Assembly (NCBI GenBank): GCA_001970955.1
Contig: MPUH01000848.1
Span: 1-31,935, forward strand
Reading direction: 5' to 3'
DNA from: Stentor coeruleus
Taxonomy: Eukaryota; Ciliophora; Heterotrichea; Heterotrichida; Stentoridae
Length of the DNA: 31,935 bases
Within the stretch, counting starts at the first letter, position 1, and the number at the start of each line of letters is the position of its first letter. The notes below the pieces were generated by a model. The model saw only the letters and a program-made list of their open reading frames with translations, was not told the DNA's origin and did not search any database. Of the stretch, positions 1 through 10,465 are shown one piece after another. Position numbers and translations under genes: made by a program.

Positions 1-3000
1 AATAAGAACTTGATATTATAAAAGGATTTGATAATTAAATAATAAGAATAAAGCTTTTAGGTATGAAATTAGTAGGTTTAATATGGTAAAGATAATAACT
101 GGGGTGTATTATTTTTAAGTTTTTATTTGAGAATGATAGAGGGATTGTACTAAATTATTCCCTTTATAATATATCATATTTAGGAAATGTGAGTTTTATA
201 AGACCATTTTTAAAGATAGGTTTAGCTTTTTAGTGAATATGTAAAAGCTATTGGAAATTTGGTTAGAATGCATAGGTTTAGAGTTGGTCATTTTAGTATA
301 GGTGAACTAAAGATATTTATGGTGTTAAAAGAAATTATGTTAATGTAAAAGGGATACTTGAGTGATGAAGAGAGATAATAGTTTGATTTATTTAATATTG
401 AAATATTTGCATTTTTATAGATTTTTGTATTCAGGTAAAGATTTAATTGCATTATAAAAGATTATTCTTTTTAGTTTGTCATAGCATTATAACAGTATTC
501 CTATTAATTATTTTAATATTTTTCCTTTGTTTTTATAGCTTAATACGTAAATTTCAAATATTAACTTAAGCATAAAGTTTATGATAATTAAAAGTTTTAT
601 AGAATTTCTGATAAATTCTCCGCAGAGTTTTATACTTATAAGCAAAAATAAAATTATAATAAAGTTTTATATGAAATAATATTAATATTCAAAACCTCAT
701 TCATCGTTAAAGCTTTATAATTAATATATATTAAATTTTATGACAACATAAAAAAAATATTACCTTATATGTTTCTTAATATAATAAATCATCATATATA
801 CACATACAAATATAAGAAAATTTAATAATTTTTATCGTTTGTGCGTATACGACTATGAATAGTGATTGCTTATAATAAACTAACTTTTTCATGAATAAAA
901 TTTATTGTATATAATCTTCAGAAGAATTATGCTAAAGGATATAATTATTAAGATTTAAAGTAAATAAATACTTGGGTAAATTTTATTTATAATAAACTAA
1001 AGGAACAAAGATAAATCATTCTAATAGAACAAAAATTATTAAAATTAAATACACAATTATTATCCCTTAAAACTATAGTTCATATCATATGCATTATTGG
1101 AAATTTCTGGTTGAATAAAAAAATTGATTTATTTAGAATGCCTGTGCTTTAGAGGTAAGGGTTTATGAAGGTATAGATTGTTTTCAAGTACTATATTTTA
1201 GCAAAAGATCTGGTCAAGTTTTATATTTAAACGAATTCTTTTATTATCATAATAGCTACAGCAAAAGAAATTGCATTTAAAAGAAAGCCAAAAAACTCAA
1301 TTTAGTCAAAAAAACTTTAGGAAAATTAATTATTCTCAAACACTTATTACAAGATTCTGATAAGAAAAACTTATTCTGTTACTTTTAAAATTCTTCAAAT
1401 ACTTTGCTAACAGTCTCTATCAAGGTTCCAAAAAAATTATGATTATACTATTTATTATTATACACTTTGCTTACTACATCCTTTAGGTTATCTAAGCGCT
1501 GTTCAGTACTTGGAAGTTAGTTCCAAGCCATTTTAGATTCTTTCCATTTTGTCTCGACATGAAAAAAAAAAAAAAAAATTTTACTCTTTCAGCTAAAGGG
1601 AGGTAAGCATATCAACTTCATTTGTTTATACTTAGATTTATCAAGTTTTGCATAATTAACTATATTATATTTTTAATCACACCAGTTAATCACAATGAAG
1701 ATATTAAGCTATACACAAAGTTATTATAAAAATAAAACTTTAAACATAGCCAATCAAAATTTTATAGACCTCACAAATATGTATAATAAATAAAAACTTT
1801 GCCTAAACTCTGGATACTTCTTTAAGATAATAAAATTCCAAAATACAAAAAGCATAATACAGTCTCAAATATCGATGGGAATAATTTCTCAATTGCAAAA
1901 AAAATATCACTTAAAACTCAAATCTTGGGAAAAAGTAGCTAAATAGTATTTTAATCCAAAATAACACCTATAAAATGTAAAAATTGTATTGAAAAAAAAA
2001 AATCATTATTTTTAGAAAGAAACTTCAACAATCTAAATTCTAAAATACTTACTATGCTGAAATAAATCCAAAAATGATTAGATATATGCATAAAAAATAG
2101 TCAATATTGAGGATAAATCATACTACCACAGAAGCTAAGAAATTATTAGAATGACTATGATAATGATATTAAAATAGTAAAAATAAGGACAATAAGGTAG
2201 AAAGTAATTTTATAAAAAGAATTATCAGATATAGTTTTTGAGGATTATTTTAGATATCATAACTTAATAATAGGGTATTTCATGCTTAAGTTTCACTCAG
2301 ATATATTTATTATATTATTTTAGATATCATAACTTAATAATAAGGTATTTCATGCTTAAGTTTCACTCAGATATATTTATTATATTATTTCAGATATTTA
2401 CTTTATTATCTTATATAAACGAATTCCATATGACAATTTACTAGTTTTTAAAGACAGAAAATTCAATATCGCCTTAAATGATTTTTTTAAACCAATAATT
2501 TCACTTATACTCTAAAATTACTAAAAATACTCACAACAGAAAACCTTATGCGACAAGTTAAAACTTACAAGATCTTATAGATAATCTCAAAACGCTTAAA
2601 ATATTTTTTTAGCAAGTTTTCCTTTTGAACTCTTCGCTCCATTTAATAAATATATAAAAAATAAATATATAAAAAAGGATTTTTGAAAAAACTATAACTT
2701 CAATATGAATCCACCTACAAAAAAAATTGTTTAAATATAATTCTTAAGACAAAAAATCTATAACTATTAATCATAGCCAAGCATTCACAAACCAAAATCA
2801 TCTTTAAAAAATTCCAAACATCAACAAAATCTCGACCTTCCGCTAAAACATTTGCCATCCTCTTAAAAACTGACAAAATCCCTAACTTTACCTTAAAAAT
2901 AATCAATCTCACTTCCAACAATTTCTTAAAATCCTAAAACACAAAAAATAAACATATTCTTCAATTGCATTATAAAAATAATTTTCCCATAACTCCAAAA

Positions 3001-3009
3001 CTAAATATA
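1..3009. other. Long gene-poor region
   Basis: No gene can be supported here on either strand. Roughly the first 420 nt are G/T-rich on the + strand, which elsewhere in the window marks DNA downstream of a + gene or upstream of a - gene. From about 1780 to 3009 the + strand is A/C-rich, as expected upstream of the + gene at 3010. The middle is mixed AT-rich sequence with no long open frame. It includes a perfect 7-bp hairpin (arms 1509-1515 and 1521-1527), a run of 17 A at 1562-1578 and a 70-bp tandem repeat at 2251-2390. A small, heavily interrupted or non-coding gene cannot be excluded. Confidence 0.6.
2251..2390. repeat. 70-bp tandem duplication
   Basis: Two adjacent 70-nt units, 2251-2320 and 2321-2390, are identical except at one position (G at 2273, A at 2343). 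About 7 nt of the unit precede the first copy and a short partial third copy (AGATAT) follows the second. The unit is AT-rich and has no coding potential. It lies in A/C-rich DNA upstream of the SAM-domain gene. Confidence 0.93.
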
Positions 3010-4278
3010 ATGAAATATTCCAAAGCCGGGATTCTTAAGAAAAAAATAGGCCCCGCAAGCGACATCCTCCAAGAAGAAGCTAAACGAATGGAAGAAAAGC
3101 TTTCAGAACTAAAAGAGTTCATGCAAAAAGAAAAAGAAAAACGTGATCAGGCGCCTAAAATGAAAGATGGGAGCAAATGGAGATCTGCTGCAACAACAAA
3201 GCCTATAAGTGGATATGCTGATCTAGTTTTAACTCAAAAAGGTAAAGTTCAATCAAAACCTAAACCCCAGCCAAAAAAAGAAGAATACATTTCCACAAGT
3301 GCCTTATTAGGAGAAGTTGAAGAAAAGCCTCAACCTCAAATCAAAGTAAAAAAAGATGAAGTCCTTGAGTTCCTAACAAGTTGTGGAATGGAAAAATACC
3401 ATAAAATCTTTATTGATAACGGGATCGAAGAAATAGAAATTTTATTAGAACTCACAGAAACTCATTTAGCTAATATGAACATCCCTCTAGGCCATAGATT
3501 GAAAATATTAAAAAAAATCAAAGACTCTAAAAGTAAAGAAAATATTTATATACCATTAGAAACAATACCCCCTGAAATACAGTCTAAAACTCATGAAATA
3601 TGTGTTGGTGATGATGAAGAAATCCCAAAAGGTGAATATAATGAAAATGACTCTTATGGTATGTTTAAAGAAGCTATTGAACAATTTAGAAATAGTGGAA
3701 ATCCTACAAAACATAAAACTAAAAGTAAATCTAGTGAAGAACCACAAAAAAAAGTTAGGTTTCTTGAACCTATTACAGAAGAAATGCTCCCTAAAGAAAT
3801 TAAAGGAATGCTTTATGAAGGAACATGGGCACCTGAACAAGCTGCATTACCTGAAACATTTGAAGAAAGTTCAGGGACTACTGCTGCTGGGTTGATTAAA
3901 AATAGGAAGTCATGTTGGAATTGTTATAAGATTTTTTCAGGAGATGGAGTTTGTAAGGCTTATGAGAAGGAATTTTGTTCTGAGGGATGTGTTAAATTGT
4001 ATTATGAGAGTAGATTAGTGAAATGTCCTTGTGGAAATGAATTTGTTAAAAATGAAGGGAGGATTGTTGGAGGGGTTTGGGTTTGTTGTGAAAAATGTGA
4101 GGATTTACAAGGAGAGGTGGCTGAGGGTGAGATTAAAGAGGAAGAGGAAGAGAAGGATGTGAGGAAAGAGGAAGATGAAAATGGAGAAAATGAGCAATCA
4201 GATGAAGAAGGGGATGATTTTATCTATATTGACCCAACTACTGGAGACCCGATATTGAAGGAGAAAACGAGTAATTAG
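3010..4278 (+). CDS. SAM-domain protein with C-terminal Cys-rich zinc finger and acidic tail
   Basis: A 422-residue protein starting at the first in-frame ATG (3010). The frame is open upstream to 2965 but without an ATG. Residues about 15-45 form a charged helix. Residues about 116-172 look like a SAM domain, starting with VLEFLTSCGMEKYHKIF and ending with a helix before IKDSK. SAM domains mediate protein or RNA oligomerisation. Residues 302-363 hold ten cysteines (302, 305, 315, 323, 327, 339, 341, 359, 360, 363); the CWNC...FCSEGC part resembles MYM/FCS-type zinc fingers, which bind proteins or nucleic acids. An acidic Glu/Asp stretch follows at about 369-405. The CDS begins C-rich and ends G-rich. 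Function is not recognised; a scaffold or nuclear regulatory role is an inference. Confidence 0.85.
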   Translation: MKYSKAGILKKKIGPASDILQEEAKRMEEKLSELKEFMQKEKEKRDQAPKMKDGSKWRSAATTKPISGYADLVLTQKGKVQSKPKPQPKKEEYISTSALLGEVEEKPQPQIKVKKDEVLEFLTSCGMEKYHKIFIDNGIEEIEILLELTETHLANMNIPLGHRLKILKKIKDSKSKENIYIPLETIPPEIQSKTHEICVGDDEEIPKGEYNENDSYGMFKEAIEQFRNSGNPTKHKTKSKSSEEPQKKVRFLEPITEEMLPKEIKGMLYEGTWAPEQAALPETFEESSGTTAAGLIKNRKSCWNCYKIFSGDGVCKAYEKEFCSEGCVKLYYESRLVKCPCGNEFVKNEGRIVGGVWVCCEKCEDLQGEVAEGEIKEEEEEKDVRKEEDENGENEQSDEEGDDFIYIDPTTGDPILKEKTSN

Positions 4279-4549
4279 TGTAATTGATATAGATTAGATT
4301 TTATTTTAATTAGAAGATGATTAGATTTGTTGAATTAGTTTAGTGGATAGGATTTTTATTTGAGATAGTTTTATGATGTTTTATCTACTAGAAAATATTA
4401 TCATGAATATTGAGTAATTTGTAAGTTTTAATTAAGATAATAAATAGAGTATATTTGAAAGTTTAGATTTATTAGGGATTTTTTAAGTTAGTTATGCTAT
4501 TATATAATATGAGGATTTAGGTTTTAAAATTAAATGATAAGAATATGTT

Positions 4550-5173
4550 ATGTTTAGAAAGATTTTATATGGTTTAGCTATAAAATTGTGCATTTTATTT
4601 TTTTTGTGTTATCAATTAGAATTTGTTGTTAATATGGAAAGTCTTACAGAGCTTTTACTACCTTTTGTGGTTGTCTGTTCAATTACAATATTAATAATCA
4701 AAGCAATGCCCAAACCTCAAGAAAGAAGACAGCAGCCTACAGCTCCAGTATTAGAATCTGGAAACATTGACATAAATATCATTCGAGGGAGAAATAGTGA
4801 AACAATAACTGTTGATGTTCAAAGCACACCTAAAGAAATTGTCTCACGATTTCATACACCAGGAGAATTAGCAAACAAAACAGTGATTTTTGTCTGTAGT
4901 GGAAAAAGACTTGACAATAATATTGCAATTGGATTACAAGGTGTACGTAATGGAAGTTTTATACATACTCAGATTATAGATACAACACAAGCAGAATATA
5001 GGGAAAATAAAAATCAAAGCACTCTAACACTTACTATATGTGGTGCTGGTCTAGGAGTATTATGGGCTGTGTATTTTACTAATCCAGCTTATTTCTCTTT
5101 TCTTTCTAAAACTTTGCTTATAGCTTTTAGTGAAATACTTGGGATTTTTATATACAATAATAATAAAAGCTAG
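4550..5173 (+). CDS. Membrane-anchored ubiquitin-like protein, TMUB1/2-type
   Basis: A 207-residue protein with a ubiquitin-like fold at about 73-145 (beta strand DINIIRG, then TVDVQSTPKEIVSRF, VIFVCSGKRLDNN and a GVRNGSFIH strand). It is bracketed by hydrophobic segments at about 33-51, 157-175 and 184-203, plus a possible one at 12-28. This N-TM/UBL/C-terminal hairpin order matches TMUB1/TMUB2 and related ER proteins that couple membrane substrates to ubiquitin-dependent degradation. No diglycine processing site ends the UBL, as expected for a non-conjugated UBL. The start is uncertain: the ATG at 4634 (MESLTELL) would remove 28 residues coded by U-rich, UTR-like DNA and may be the true start. 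ER location and an ERAD role are inferred from the family. Confidence 0.75.
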   Translation: MFRKILYGLAIKLCILFFLCYQLEFVVNMESLTELLLPFVVVCSITILIIKAMPKPQERRQQPTAPVLESGNIDINIIRGRNSETITVDVQSTPKEIVSRFHTPGELANKTVIFVCSGKRLDNNIAIGLQGVRNGSFIHTQIIDTTQAEYRENKNQSTLTLTICGAGLGVLWAVYFTNPAYFSFLSKTLLIAFSEILGIFIYNNNKS

Positions 5174-5868
5174 TTTGAAATATGCTGTAAAGGAAAGTTT
5201 GTTATAAAAGAGTTTTTAAATGTTTTTAGATTGGGTTAAAGAAAAAGTTAAAATATGTTGAGATTTTTGAATTAAAGATAATGCTAGGGTATACTAAATT
5301 GATTGATTTTTAGTATATGGTTGGTATAAGATAAGTTTATAGTTATTTAAAGATTATGATAGTGTTTTTTGTTGTTTAAAATTAGGTTCGTAATTATGAG
5401 GCTAAGAATTTAAAGTGCCATATAACTAACTGATTTGTAATAATGATAGATATTTTATAAATATGATATAAATTTTATATAGAACCATATTCCATATCCC
5501 TTTGCACAAACTAATTATCTCCTCTTTAAAAATCTTCAATAATACCTCAAAAATTCCATACCCCAACTTCCAAAACATATTTTTCCATAATCTCCCTAAT
5601 CCATCCTTTCCAAAAAAACCAAATATTAAAACAAAATACAAACTTTTCACATAAAAAAAAAAAATAATCATCAAACCCAACTCAAAACTCCCATCATCCA
5701 TCTCTCTATCAAAAAAAAAATCCCTTCTCCATAATATCATATCCTCATCAATATCCCTCAAACTCAACTTCATCTTCCAACCCACCCTTATCTAATTCCT
5801 ATCAAAAGTCTAGCAAATCTTTAATACAAAAAAAATCCTAACATAATATTTCTAATATGAATAAATAA
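5174..5868. other. Convergent intergenic region
   Basis: This lies between the 3' ends of the + TMUB-like gene and the - SANT gene. It is G/T-rich to about 5460 and then A/C-rich to 5868, the reversal expected where two genes converge. A long open frame exists on the - strand (first ATG at 5773, to 5426), but its product is a low-complexity Phe/Ile/Leu/Lys string. I read it as stop-poor skewed DNA rather than a gene. No RNA gene or repeat is visible. Confidence 0.55.
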
Positions 5869-6573
5869 TTACAAAGCATTACCTAACTGTTCCTTAACAG
5901 CTTCCTTCCAAGACTTATAATGTGAAGTTTTTTTCCAGATATAATAAAACCTAGTGATTTCTTGCAAAGTTTTAGACTCTTCTAACAACCTGCCAACGAC
6001 ATCAAATTTTTTCCCAAACATACACATGACACTTTCAAATACAGCGATCTCTTTAGGACTCCAAGATTCTATTTAAAAACTACCGAAATCCAATTCACTA
6101 CGAAGAGGTGATAAGATCATAGAAAGAGGGTCATTTAATTGAGATGACCTTGCACGTTTACCAGGGCGGAAAATCTCAGTGGTCTCTTTACTTTTAGGGT
6201 GTGGGTCTCCGAAGTACATCATAGTAACAGTGCTTAAATAGTTTTCGAATGACTGTAAAGCTTTACCAGCAAGGACCTTGTCCTTGCTCATCTCCAGGGT
6301 ATTTTTAGTCTGAGAGTAGTAGTTTTGGGAGTTACTATTAAGCCATTTTCTTGAAGCTTTCTTAAAGATTGAAGGCTGAACTGGCTTGAATAAAGGGTTT
6401 AGGTTGAGGTTTGATAAGCTAATTAGTGATTACCTAGAAATTGATATATCACTAGACGAACCATTACTGCTCCAGTCACAGAAATCTAAAAGAGACTTGT
6501 TTTCGCTCTCTTTATGACCTTCAAACTGTGAGACGGTTGCAGTTTCTGGGCTTTTAGGCATATCTAAACTCAT
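5869..6573 (-). CDS. SANT (Myb-like) domain protein, three exons
   Basis: This gene appears only after removing two 15-nt introns. Exons are 6573-6434, 6418-6084 and 6068-5869 (140+335+200 nt = 224 codons plus TAA). The splices join as TCT-AG/C and TTC-G/AA and keep one frame throughout. The C-terminal part, about residues 159-214, is a SANT domain: it opens with SWSPKEIAVFESVMCMFG, has a central FDVVGRLL helix, and ends with RFYYIWKKTSHYKSW. That last motif is characteristic of SANT domains of the MTA/MIER/RCOR type, which contact histone tails and histone deacetylases. No ELM2 domain is seen; the N-terminal 155 residues are Ser-rich with a KRAR basic patch and are not recognised. A chromatin co-regulator role is inferred. 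The ATG at 6573 is the first in frame. Confidence 0.85.
6069..6083 (-). other. 15-nt intron 2 of SANT gene
   Basis: Read on the - strand it is GTAGTTTTTAAATAG. Unspliced, the frame stops inside it (TAA). Splicing joins TTC-G to AA-TCT-TGG and runs directly into the SANT domain, so the protein domain supports the junction. Confidence 0.92.
6419..6433 (-). other. 15-nt intron 1 of SANT gene
   Basis: Read on the - strand it is GTAATCACTAATTAG, with an in-frame TAA at its 5' end when unspliced. Splicing joins TCT-AG to C-TTA and restores one continuous frame with the middle exon. Confidence 0.9.
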
Positions 6574-7876
6574 AATATATATATGAAAGGCATAACAAGA
6601 TGCCTATAAATATTCACTAAATATATAAATTTTCTAGTATATAACCTTTTCCGGCCTTTAAAAACTTTTCTATGCGTAGATATACTGACCTTAAAACTAT
6701 ATATATTCCCACTTGTTTTTTTGTCCTTTTTTTTGGCCACGACTCAAGTATGGAAAGGTAGATTTATTGTCTAAAGAAATTTCGAGCCAAGTTGGAGTGA
6801 ATTTATTTTTTATAACAAAAATCATGCTAAAACTATATAATTAACCCTTAAATTTGTGATTAAATTATATGCAAGTATATTATGGTCTACCCTTGATATA
6901 TGATGTCTTTAGGGTTTTCTAACTTTATATTTTACTTACTATAGGGTCTATAATATTTATAGTCTTGCTTGCATTTAGAGTATCTAATTTGATAATAAAT
7001 ATTCCCTTTAAATTTAAAAAATTGAATTTTGAGTTTCAAGCTTGGAAAACTATCAGGTATTGTAGAAAATGTAAAAGTCCCTAGAATTAGATTGTGTGAC
7101 AAGGTTGGAAGATTAGTTTTTTTATGTAAAAACTTCTTAGGTTTTATTTGAAAAAAAAAATCAAGTGAATTTTGATATGGGAAAAATAGTTTATAATTTC
7201 AAGGAGGGGGATAAGAAAGTTGATTTAAAGGTTTGGTGGGTGTGAAAATATAAGAATATAACTTTTTAGGTGTTGATAATTGTTGAATTTATATGTTAGT
7301 AATATTTGTGATTAAGAGTTTTTGAATAAGGATTTTAGAAAGGATTCAGGTTTTATACTTTTGATGATTATTGCTAGGTTACTAGAAAAGAATAGGCTAG
7401 TGATGAAAGAATAACACTAGAAGGCTTCGACAAGTTGACAGTAAAATCATGAAAATGTTCTAAAATTAGAAATAGTGCATTTACACATATAAAAATTATA
7501 TACATTTTAAAAGATTTAAAGTTTGGAAAATTACTTAGCAACAAATCAACTCCACTTCTTAAATTAAATATTAAAAGAAGAAAATCTACTCTAAATATTA
7601 AATAAGGATATTACTTTATATTGTATTGGAATCTATTTTTAATTAGAAATTATATACTAAAAACTGACCTAATTTAATTTTCTGGAAACCAAATTACAGG
7701 ATAATTTCACCATTTATAGCTTTAGAACTTCTATAATTGTCACTAAGAAAACCATAAGATTTTTAACATTATATTATTATTTCCCTTATAAATATTCAAC
7801 TAATTCTATAAAATTGAATCTAATTATCAGATCATTCTAACCATCATACAATTCAACATAAAAATTCACTAGTAAA
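6574..7876. other. Divergent intergenic region
   Basis: This lies between the starts of the - SANT gene and the + coiled-coil gene. The + strand is G/T-rich around 7000-7400 and A/C-rich from about 7480, so both flanks are C-rich on their own coding strand. At 6716-6735 two T runs flank a short GC-containing stretch (TTGGCCACGACTC nearby) that could belong to a small RNA gene, but I recognise no known RNA. At 1.3 kb it is long for this window and its centre remains unexplained. Confidence 0.5.
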
Positions 7877-9415
7877 ATGGAGGAATCTCTTCTCAGCATG
7901 AGTGATCTTGAGGCAATTTCAAATAATTACGAACAAATCAAAGCCCTCTTCAAAAAAAAGCACCCAGAAGCAGAAACAGTTCTCGCCCAAGCTTTTGAAA
8001 AAACAGTCTCACAGATAACATCTGAGCTTAATGCAAAAAAAAATACCTCTGAAAACATTCGAGCTGAAGTTTCACAAGCGAAATCTAAACTCTGGGCTAT
8101 GTGCGGAGAAAAGATTTGCGCGTATATAAAAACAATAGATGTAGGTGCAAGTAAAATTTTATTAGAAATTCTTAATCAACAACAAAAAATTCTTAAAGAA
8201 AACTCAGGATCAAATGAAGCAATGCAAGCCTTAGAAGAAGAATTAATCAACACAAGACGAGAAATGGATCAAATCCTCATAGCCGCAGAAACTTTAGAAA
8301 ACACTGCAAGGTCGCTACGAGAAGAAAATGCAAAACTCAAAGATCGGGTTAGTGGGACACCAGAAGATCTTGAAGCCCAAATGCAGCAGTTACAAGAAGA
8401 AAATGAAAAATACTTACAAAAAATCATCAGCCTTTCAAAAGAAAAAGCTGATAGTTGTCTATCAAAAGAAACTAGTGGAGGAAACTATGCAGCTCCAAAA
8501 GCTACAAGAGAAAAAATAAGAGAAAACAAAAAATCTATAAGCAGGAACAATTCAGGTTTATCAATAAAAGATTTAACATTAAAACAATTGAAAGAATTTA
8601 TTGAAGAAATCTATACATCTAAAGAGAAATTTGATCAAAAATGTATCGAGACTCATCAAGCTAAAGAGACTATGGAAGAATATATGTATTCATATTTAAA
8701 TCAAAAATATGGGCTTAAGTCTTTAATACAAGACTGGATTAGCGCTATTGTAAAAGCTGTTGAGAAATATGAACCTGAAGACCCTGATGTTTTGTTGTTT
8801 GCAAAAATCATCAGACATCAGATAGAAGAGAATTATAGGAAAGTTTTCCAAGAAGTGAGGAAAACTTCGTTGCAGTTGCTTAAAATTCATTTAAAAAACA
8901 AGTTCCCTTATATGCAAGAAAAAGCAGTAAAGGAATTACTTAATACAAAAACTGAAGGTGAACTTGAAGAAGAAGAATGGAAAAGTATTGTTACTTATAT
9001 GTATAATCAAGCTGATTCAGAATATTTACAAAGTTTACTTACTGAGAATGCTGAGAGAAATTCGACTAGAGCTTTAAAAATCCAAGGAAAAACTACTTTA
9101 AAATATACGAATTTTGTTAATTTATTACTTGAGTTCCAAGTTACTGGGCATGATCAACTTCTTGAACCTTTTAGAGAAAAGTTTCTTATGATAGATACAG
9201 ATAATCAAGGGATTCTTATAACTAAACAGTTTTCTGAGTTACTTGCAGTATTGGATATATTGGAAGAAAATGAGAGGTTGATTAAGTTTGTAGATCCTTT
9301 TGATACTGGGAAAATCACTTTTAGTGATTGTGTTTCGACGCTACTCTCACATCAGATGGAGTATAAAGGGAACTTTGTGTCGATTATATACAAACTTTAC
9401 TCAGAAAAACATTAG
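7877..9415 (+). CDS. Coiled-coil protein with C-terminal EF-hand pair
   Basis: A 512-residue protein from an ATG in A/C-rich leader DNA to TAG. Residues about 10-215 are predicted coiled coil with heptad-like Leu/Ile spacing and many Glu, Lys and Gln (for example MQQLQEENEKYLQKIISLSK). The middle, about 225-420, is helical and lacks a familiar motif. Two EF-hand-like segments follow: one loop starts at about D440 (DTDNQGILITKQ) and one at about D473 (DPFDTGKITFSD). Both keep most Ca2+-ligand positions and the central Gly. A structural, calcium-responsive cytoskeletal or ciliary role is plausible but unproven. No family name can be assigned. G/C use flips from C-rich at the start to G-rich at the end. 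Confidence 0.85.
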   Translation: MEESLLSMSDLEAISNNYEQIKALFKKKHPEAETVLAQAFEKTVSQITSELNAKKNTSENIRAEVSQAKSKLWAMCGEKICAYIKTIDVGASKILLEILNQQQKILKENSGSNEAMQALEEELINTRREMDQILIAAETLENTARSLREENAKLKDRVSGTPEDLEAQMQQLQEENEKYLQKIISLSKEKADSCLSKETSGGNYAAPKATREKIRENKKSISRNNSGLSIKDLTLKQLKEFIEEIYTSKEKFDQKCIETHQAKETMEEYMYSYLNQKYGLKSLIQDWISAIVKAVEKYEPEDPDVLLFAKIIRHQIEENYRKVFQEVRKTSLQLLKIHLKNKFPYMQEKAVKELLNTKTEGELEEEEWKSIVTYMYNQADSEYLQSLLTENAERNSTRALKIQGKTTLKYTNFVNLLLEFQVTGHDQLLEPFREKFLMIDTDNQGILITKQFSELLAVLDILEENERLIKFVDPFDTGKITFSDCVSTLLSHQMEYKGNFVSIIYKLYSEKH

Positions 9416-9810
9416 AAGTTATTTAAATGGTTTTATTAGGATGATTTTATATATTTTTTGTTTTGTATATGAGATTGTTAGTTATAGGGAGATTTTTTTT
9501 TATATAAATAGTTTATGTTTATATTAAATCTTCATTATCATGTTATATTTTTATAATAAAATCTACTTCGTTTCTATAACATTTTTGCTAATAAACCATT
9601 TTATATAAGGTTATAATATTTAACACGTAAATGATTTACTTTTCCTCTAATTCTTTTTATCATAGCTTTTATAATATACACTTATCATCATGCTTATGCA
9701 TTTTCGGGCTATTTGAACTTAAACTATTATTAATTAATAACTTTCTTTAGGGTATTTTATATATCTAATAGAATTGTTTATTTGGAAAATTTTCCTATTA
9801 AAACATTTAT
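9416..9810. other. Convergent intergenic region
   Basis: This lies between the 3' end of the coiled-coil/EF-hand gene and the 3' end of the small - strand gene at 9811-10080. The first 100 nt are G/T-rich with T runs; the rest is AT-rich with no ORF. No repeat or RNA gene is visible. Confidence 0.6.
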
Positions 9811-10080
9811 TTAATCAGATTCTTTTTTGTCTCGAGCTTCGATTAAAGTACGCATAAGCTCATGTCTTTTTTTTAATATGTTCAGCATATTCGTCGGTTT
9901 TACGTAATTTGAAATAAGCTCTATAATCTCGTATTAAGGCATAAAATCCATATAATGAGCCAATGGCAATTGTAGTGACAGTAACTTTATGTGTAAAATT
10001 CGATGCTTTGTAACCAAAGTTCTCTATTCTTACAAGAATCCTTTCGAATACACCATTTATATTAAAAATTTCAAGTAAAA
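9811..10080 (-). pseudogene. Small membrane-protein gene with an apparent frameshift
   Basis: On the - strand a frame reads ERILVRIENFGYKASNF, then KVTVTTIAIGSLYGFYALI (a likely single membrane span) and YRAYFKLRKTDEYAEHI, and hits TGA just after a run of eight A (9874-9867). Dropping one A continues it as KKRHELMRTLIEARDKKESD to a TAA at 9811-9813. The sense is clear on both sides, so this is a sequencing error in the homopolymer, ribosomal slippage or a real frameshift. No 15/16-nt intron can bridge it. The 5' end is also unclear: the nearest ATG (10056-10054) is in another frame. The product would be a short, single-span, basic-tailed protein; its family is not recognised. It could be a live gene with assembly errors rather than a pseudogene. 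Confidence 0.45.
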
Positions 10081-10180
10081 TATTAGAAAAAATAGTAAAT
10101 GTAAAGACTAAGTCAATATTGTAAACTTATTAAAATAACACGAACATGTATTTATTAAAATTTTATATGTAAGGCTTTAA

Positions 10181-10251
10181 GGTTCTATGGTGTAGTGGTA
10201 GCACGTTGGACTTTGAATCCAGAGATCCGAGTTCAATTCTCGGTAGAACCA
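10181..10251 (+). tRNA. tRNA-Gln (anticodon UUG)
   Basis: A complete 71-nt cloverleaf: acceptor 10181-10187 pairs with 10244-10250. The D arm is GTGT/GCAC around AGTGGTA. The anticodon arm is TTGGA/TCCAG with loop CTTTGAA (anticodon TTG at 10213-10215). The T arm is CCGAG/CTCGG around TTCAATT, and the discriminator is A. Internal A and B box sequences are intact and there is no intron. It decodes CAA, as expected with a standard code; the suppressor-like UUA or CUA glutamine tRNAs of other ciliates are not seen here. Confidence 0.97.
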
Positions 10252-10257
10252 TTTTTT
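10252..10257 (+). terminator. RNA polymerase III T-run terminator
   Basis: Six consecutive T directly follow the tRNA discriminator base, the usual Pol III stop. Confidence 0.85.
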
Positions 10258-10465
10258 GTGAATTTACCTTGGTTTTGTTTTGATATAAAATAAGTATTTT
10301 AAGTATCATATAAGAGGAATCATAATGTTTTTAATACTTTTACAGTAAATTCTACGATTATTTTCCCAGAAAAATCCACTTTACTATTATTTGAAGGACT
10401 TTTAAAACTTTGGAGAGTAAATTAAGCTAAGAGGAGAATATAAAATAGTTTAATTAGAAATAAAT

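Noticed and set aside
1509..1527. 7-bp hairpin as a terminator or RNA gene
   Set aside because: Isolated, with no flanking promoter or T-run; hairpins this short are common in 3 kb of AT-rich DNA.
896..1695. A frame with no TGA for about 266 codons that would be open if TAA and TAG meant Gln
   Set aside because: Only six TGAs occur in the other two frames of this G-poor stretch, so their absence from one frame is not significant. The genes in the window use TAA and TAG as stops, and the translation matches no family I can defend.
2251..2390. Direct repeats as a CRISPR-like array or transposon ends
   Set aside because: Two adjacent copies with no spacers, no target-site duplication and no associated genes; the host is a eukaryote.
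2715..2921. Short - strand open frame before the SAM gene
   Set aside because: Same cause: A/C-rich DNA on the + strand lacks stops on the other strand. No motif.
5426..5773. Long - strand open frame rich in Phe, Ile and Leu
   Set aside because: It lies in DNA whose - strand is G/T-rich and so poor in stop codons. The product is low-complexity, and the position matches the 3' flank of the SANT gene.
6700..6830. Possible snRNA or other small RNA near the paired T runs
   Set aside because: No match to U1, U2, U4, U5, U6, 5S or SRP core motifs and no convincing fold by eye.
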